Positions 7,443 to 9,264 of a DNA stretch of 9,264 nt are shown one piece after another. The stretch lies in the NCBI GenBank assembly GCA_013696665.1, contig JACCYC010000098.1:1-9264 (forward strand). The letters are read 5' to 3'. The stretch's first letter is position 1; every line of letters starts with the position of its first letter. Below the pieces are notes generated by a model. It had not been told where the DNA came from and made no database searches. It was given only the letters and a program-made list of their open reading frames with translations. Made by a program: the position numbers and the translations under genes. This stretch comes from Burkholderiaceae bacterium. GTDB taxonomy: Bacteria; Pseudomonadota; Gammaproteobacteria; Burkholderiales; Burkholderiaceae_F.

Positions 7443-9125
7443 ATGAACAAACCCGACGCTGCAAAATTGTTGGAATCCGAACTGGAGCAGGCGGAAAGCC
7501 GCTGGCAGCAGGCTTACGACGCCAGTGCTGGCGCTCCAAGGCGCTCGGTCAATCGCTCTGGCATCGACGTCAAGCCGCTGTACACCCCAAAAGATCGCGC
7601 CGATGAAAATTTCTTTGACGACATCGGATTTCCGGGCGAGTACCCAAATACGCGCGGCATCTATCCGACGATGCATCGCGGCCGCAGCTGGACGCAGCGC
7701 CAGTTGATTGGATGGGGCGTGCCCGAGGATTACAACAAGCGGCTGAAGGAAATATTGGCGCATGGCGCGACCGCGCTGTCGCTGATTCCGTGCAACTCGG
7801 TGTATCGCGGCTACGACGCCGACGAAGTGCCACGCGAGCTGCTCGGCACATGTGGAGTTGTCGTCAACAGTGTCGAGGACATGGACATCGCGCTGGCCGA
7901 TGTACCTCTCGATCGCATCTCGTGTGCGCTCAACGACCCTTCACCGTTCACATTGCTTGCACTGCTGCTCGCAGTTGCTAAGCGGCGCGGAACTCCGTGG
8001 ACCAAGATCACCGGGACGTCGAATCAGTCCGACTGTCTGTCTCACTGTGTCGCCAATCACATGTTTTTTCGATTGTCGCTGCCGGGCGCCCGACGCGTGC
8101 TGACCGATCACATCGAATACGCCAACGAGTTCCTGCCCGGCTGGAATCCGTTGTCGGTGGTCGGACAACACACGCAACAGGCCGGCGCCACGCCCGCCGA
8201 AGCGATGGGCTTCACGCTCGCAGCAGCGCTGCAGTATGGTGAAGACTGCCTCGCGCGCGGCATGGATCCCGATCGGTTTCTGCCGCGCTTTACTTTTTTC
8301 TTCGACATCTCGATCAGCTTTTTCGAAGAGATCGCGAAGTTTCGCGCGGGCCGGCGTTTGTGGGCACGGTTGGCACGCGAGCGTCTCGGTGCCAAAGATC
8401 CGAAATCTTGGCGGTTCAAATTTCACGGACAGACCTCAGGCGTCGATCTAACGCGCCAGCAACCGTTGAACAACATCGCGCGCGTCACGGCGCAGGCGAT
8501 GGCAGGCATCTTCGGCGGGCTGCAGTCGCTGCACACCGATGGCTACGATGAAGCGGTCTCGGTGCCAACATCAGAGGCTGCACGCATCGCGATTGCGACC
8601 CAGAACATTTTGCGCGAAGAAGCGCGATTGACCGATGTGATCGATCCGCTCGGAGGTTCGTACTACGTCGAAACGCTGACCGATCAGATGGAGCAACAGA
8701 TCGAGGCAGTGATCGCGCGGATTGACGCCGCCGGCGGCATGTACAAGGCGGTCGAAGACGGCCTGGTGCAGCGAATGATCGGCGAGTCGGCGATGGCACA
8801 CCAGTCGAAGATCGAAAGCGGGGAACAAACGGTAGTCGGGGTCAACGCGTATCACATTGACGAAGATGCGCGCGACTACCAGTCGCAACCCTACCCGGAT
8901 CCAGCGTCGATTGACGCCCAGCGCGAGCGGCTCAAGGCATTCAAGCAGAGCCGATCTGCCGCGGCGGCCAGCCAGGCACTCGATGCACTGGCCCGCACCG
9001 CGCAAGGCAGCGCGAACGTGATGGCGAGCATCGTCGCCGCGGTCGACGCTGGCGCAACGCACGGCGAGGTCTGCGCGGTGCTGCGACGCGAGCTCGGCTT
9101 TGGGCAACCGCTCGCTATCGTGTAG
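7443..9125 (+). CDS. Coenzyme-B12-dependent acyl-CoA mutase, large (catalytic) subunit, unknown substrate
   Basis: The 560-residue protein is the TIM-barrel catalytic subunit of the methylmalonyl-CoA mutase family, lacking the B12 domain, which is encoded just upstream. Family landmarks are YPTMHRGRSWTQRQ, RGYDAD (122-127), His243 in GQHTQQAGA, a PRFTFFF segment, EEIAKFRAGRRLWARL, FHGQTSG, QSLHTDGYDEA, VIDPLGGSYYVE and VVGVNAY. The enzyme should carry out a radical 1,2-rearrangement of an acyl-CoA. Specificity positions differ from known types: Leu88 stands where methylmalonyl-CoA mutase has Tyr89, Asn205 where it has Arg207 (Gln in the hydroxyisobutyryl and isobutyryl enzymes), and the usual F-D after the second barrel strand is Pro116-Cys117. 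One residue is inserted in the GTIQND-like loop (191-198). Methylmalonyl-CoA is therefore an unlikely substrate. ATG 7443 follows a good ribosome site; the earlier in-frame start at 7278 is rejected because it would overlap the small subunit. Confidence 0.93.
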   Translation: MNKPDAAKLLESELEQAESRWQQAYDASAGAPRRSVNRSGIDVKPLYTPKDRADENFFDDIGFPGEYPNTRGIYPTMHRGRSWTQRQLIGWGVPEDYNKRLKEILAHGATALSLIPCNSVYRGYDADEVPRELLGTCGVVVNSVEDMDIALADVPLDRISCALNDPSPFTLLALLLAVAKRRGTPWTKITGTSNQSDCLSHCVANHMFFRLSLPGARRVLTDHIEYANEFLPGWNPLSVVGQHTQQAGATPAEAMGFTLAAALQYGEDCLARGMDPDRFLPRFTFFFDISISFFEEIAKFRAGRRLWARLARERLGAKDPKSWRFKFHGQTSGVDLTRQQPLNNIARVTAQAMAGIFGGLQSLHTDGYDEAVSVPTSEAARIAIATQNILREEARLTDVIDPLGGSYYVETLTDQMEQQIEAVIARIDAAGGMYKAVEDGLVQRMIGESAMAHQSKIESGEQTVVGVNAYHIDEDARDYQSQPYPDPASIDAQRERLKAFKQSRSAAAASQALDALARTAQGSANVMASIVAAVDAGATHGEVCAVLRRELGFGQPLAIV

Positions 9126-9127
9126 CG

Positions 9128-9264
9128 ATGGAGTGGCTGCAGCGGATTCGCGCCGGCGATCGGCGCACGATCGCGCGGGCAATCTCGGCGCTCGAAAACG
9201 ACGAGACGCAGGCGGAAGTGTTGCGTGAGCAGTTGGCTCCGCATTTGGGACGAGCTCACGTCGT
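9128..9264 (+). CDS. meaB: MeaB/ArgK-type GTPase chaperone of B12 acyl-CoA mutase (partial, 3' end outside the window)
   Basis: An open frame starts at ATG 9128, 2 bp after the mutase stop, and runs off the window end after 45 codons. The translation MEWLQRIRAGDRRTIARAIS continues through AEVLREQLAPH to GRAHVV. This matches the helical N-terminus of MeaB/MMAA/ArgK G proteins, in which a segment like LAGDRRALARAI...E leads through H-x-GRAHVVGITG into the Walker A loop; the loop itself would lie just past the window. MeaB-type GTPases bind acyl-CoA mutases, gate the delivery of adenosylcobalamin and protect or rescue the enzyme from inactivation. The position right behind a two-subunit mutase supports the call. 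The near-contiguous start suggests coupled translation. The GTPase domain is not visible, so intactness is unknown. Confidence 0.85.
   Translation, partial: MEWLQRIRAGDRRTIARAISALENDETQAEVLREQLAPHLGRAHV

Noticed and set aside
8571..9182. Minus-strand open frame of 203 codons at the mutase 3' end
   Set aside because: It is antisense to conserved mutase motifs (VIDPLGGSYYVE, VVGVNAY) and to the meaB start; the translation is Arg-rich with no family resemblance.
1..9264. CRISPR arrays, tRNA or rRNA genes, riboswitches (including a cobalamin riboswitch before the B12 genes)
   Set aside because: No regular direct repeats or tRNA-like cloverleaf seen; the gap before the small subunit is only 16 bp, too short for a riboswitch.

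Overview
The window is a high-GC, gene-dense stretch of bacterial chromosome whose genes all read on the + strand with almost no intergenic space. The gene content suggests a proteobacterium, most likely a betaproteobacterium of the Burkholderiales type. The evidence is a fused MsbA-like exporter, ThyA closely matching the E. coli type, a thyA-folA pair, and a two-subunit B12 mutase followed by meaB. This assignment rests on protein resemblance and composition only; there is no rRNA or other decisive marker.

Layout: the left edge (1-188) is the 3' end of an IS30-family transposase, cut by the window start. A 73-bp gap leads to a fused ABC exporter (262-2103). Next come thymidylate synthase thyA (2130-2954) and dihydrofolate reductase folA (2951-3439), overlapping by 4 bp. 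These two form the dTMP/tetrahydrofolate cycle: ThyA produces dihydrofolate and FolA reduces it back to tetrahydrofolate. An Fpg/Nei-family DNA glycosylase (3453-4187) follows, and its end overlaps the start of a large membrane-anchored hybrid histidine kinase with three PAS domains (4180-6990).

The right third is a coenzyme-B12 acyl-CoA mutase module: a stand-alone B12-binding subunit (7007-7429), a catalytic large subunit (7443-9125), and the first 45 codons of a MeaB/ArgK-type GTPase chaperone (9128 to the window end). All gaps from the transporter onward are 26 bp or less, so 262-9264 could be a single transcript or several nested ones.

The most interesting point is the large mutase subunit. 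It is clearly in the methylmalonyl-CoA mutase family, but the residues that define substrate choice (the equivalents of Tyr89 and Arg207 of P. shermanii methylmalonyl-CoA mutase, and Ile90, Asp117 and Gln208 of 2-hydroxyisobutyryl-CoA mutase) do not fit any of the characterised types I can recall. It may be a mutase with an undescribed substrate, sitting directly behind a PAS-rich sensor kinase.
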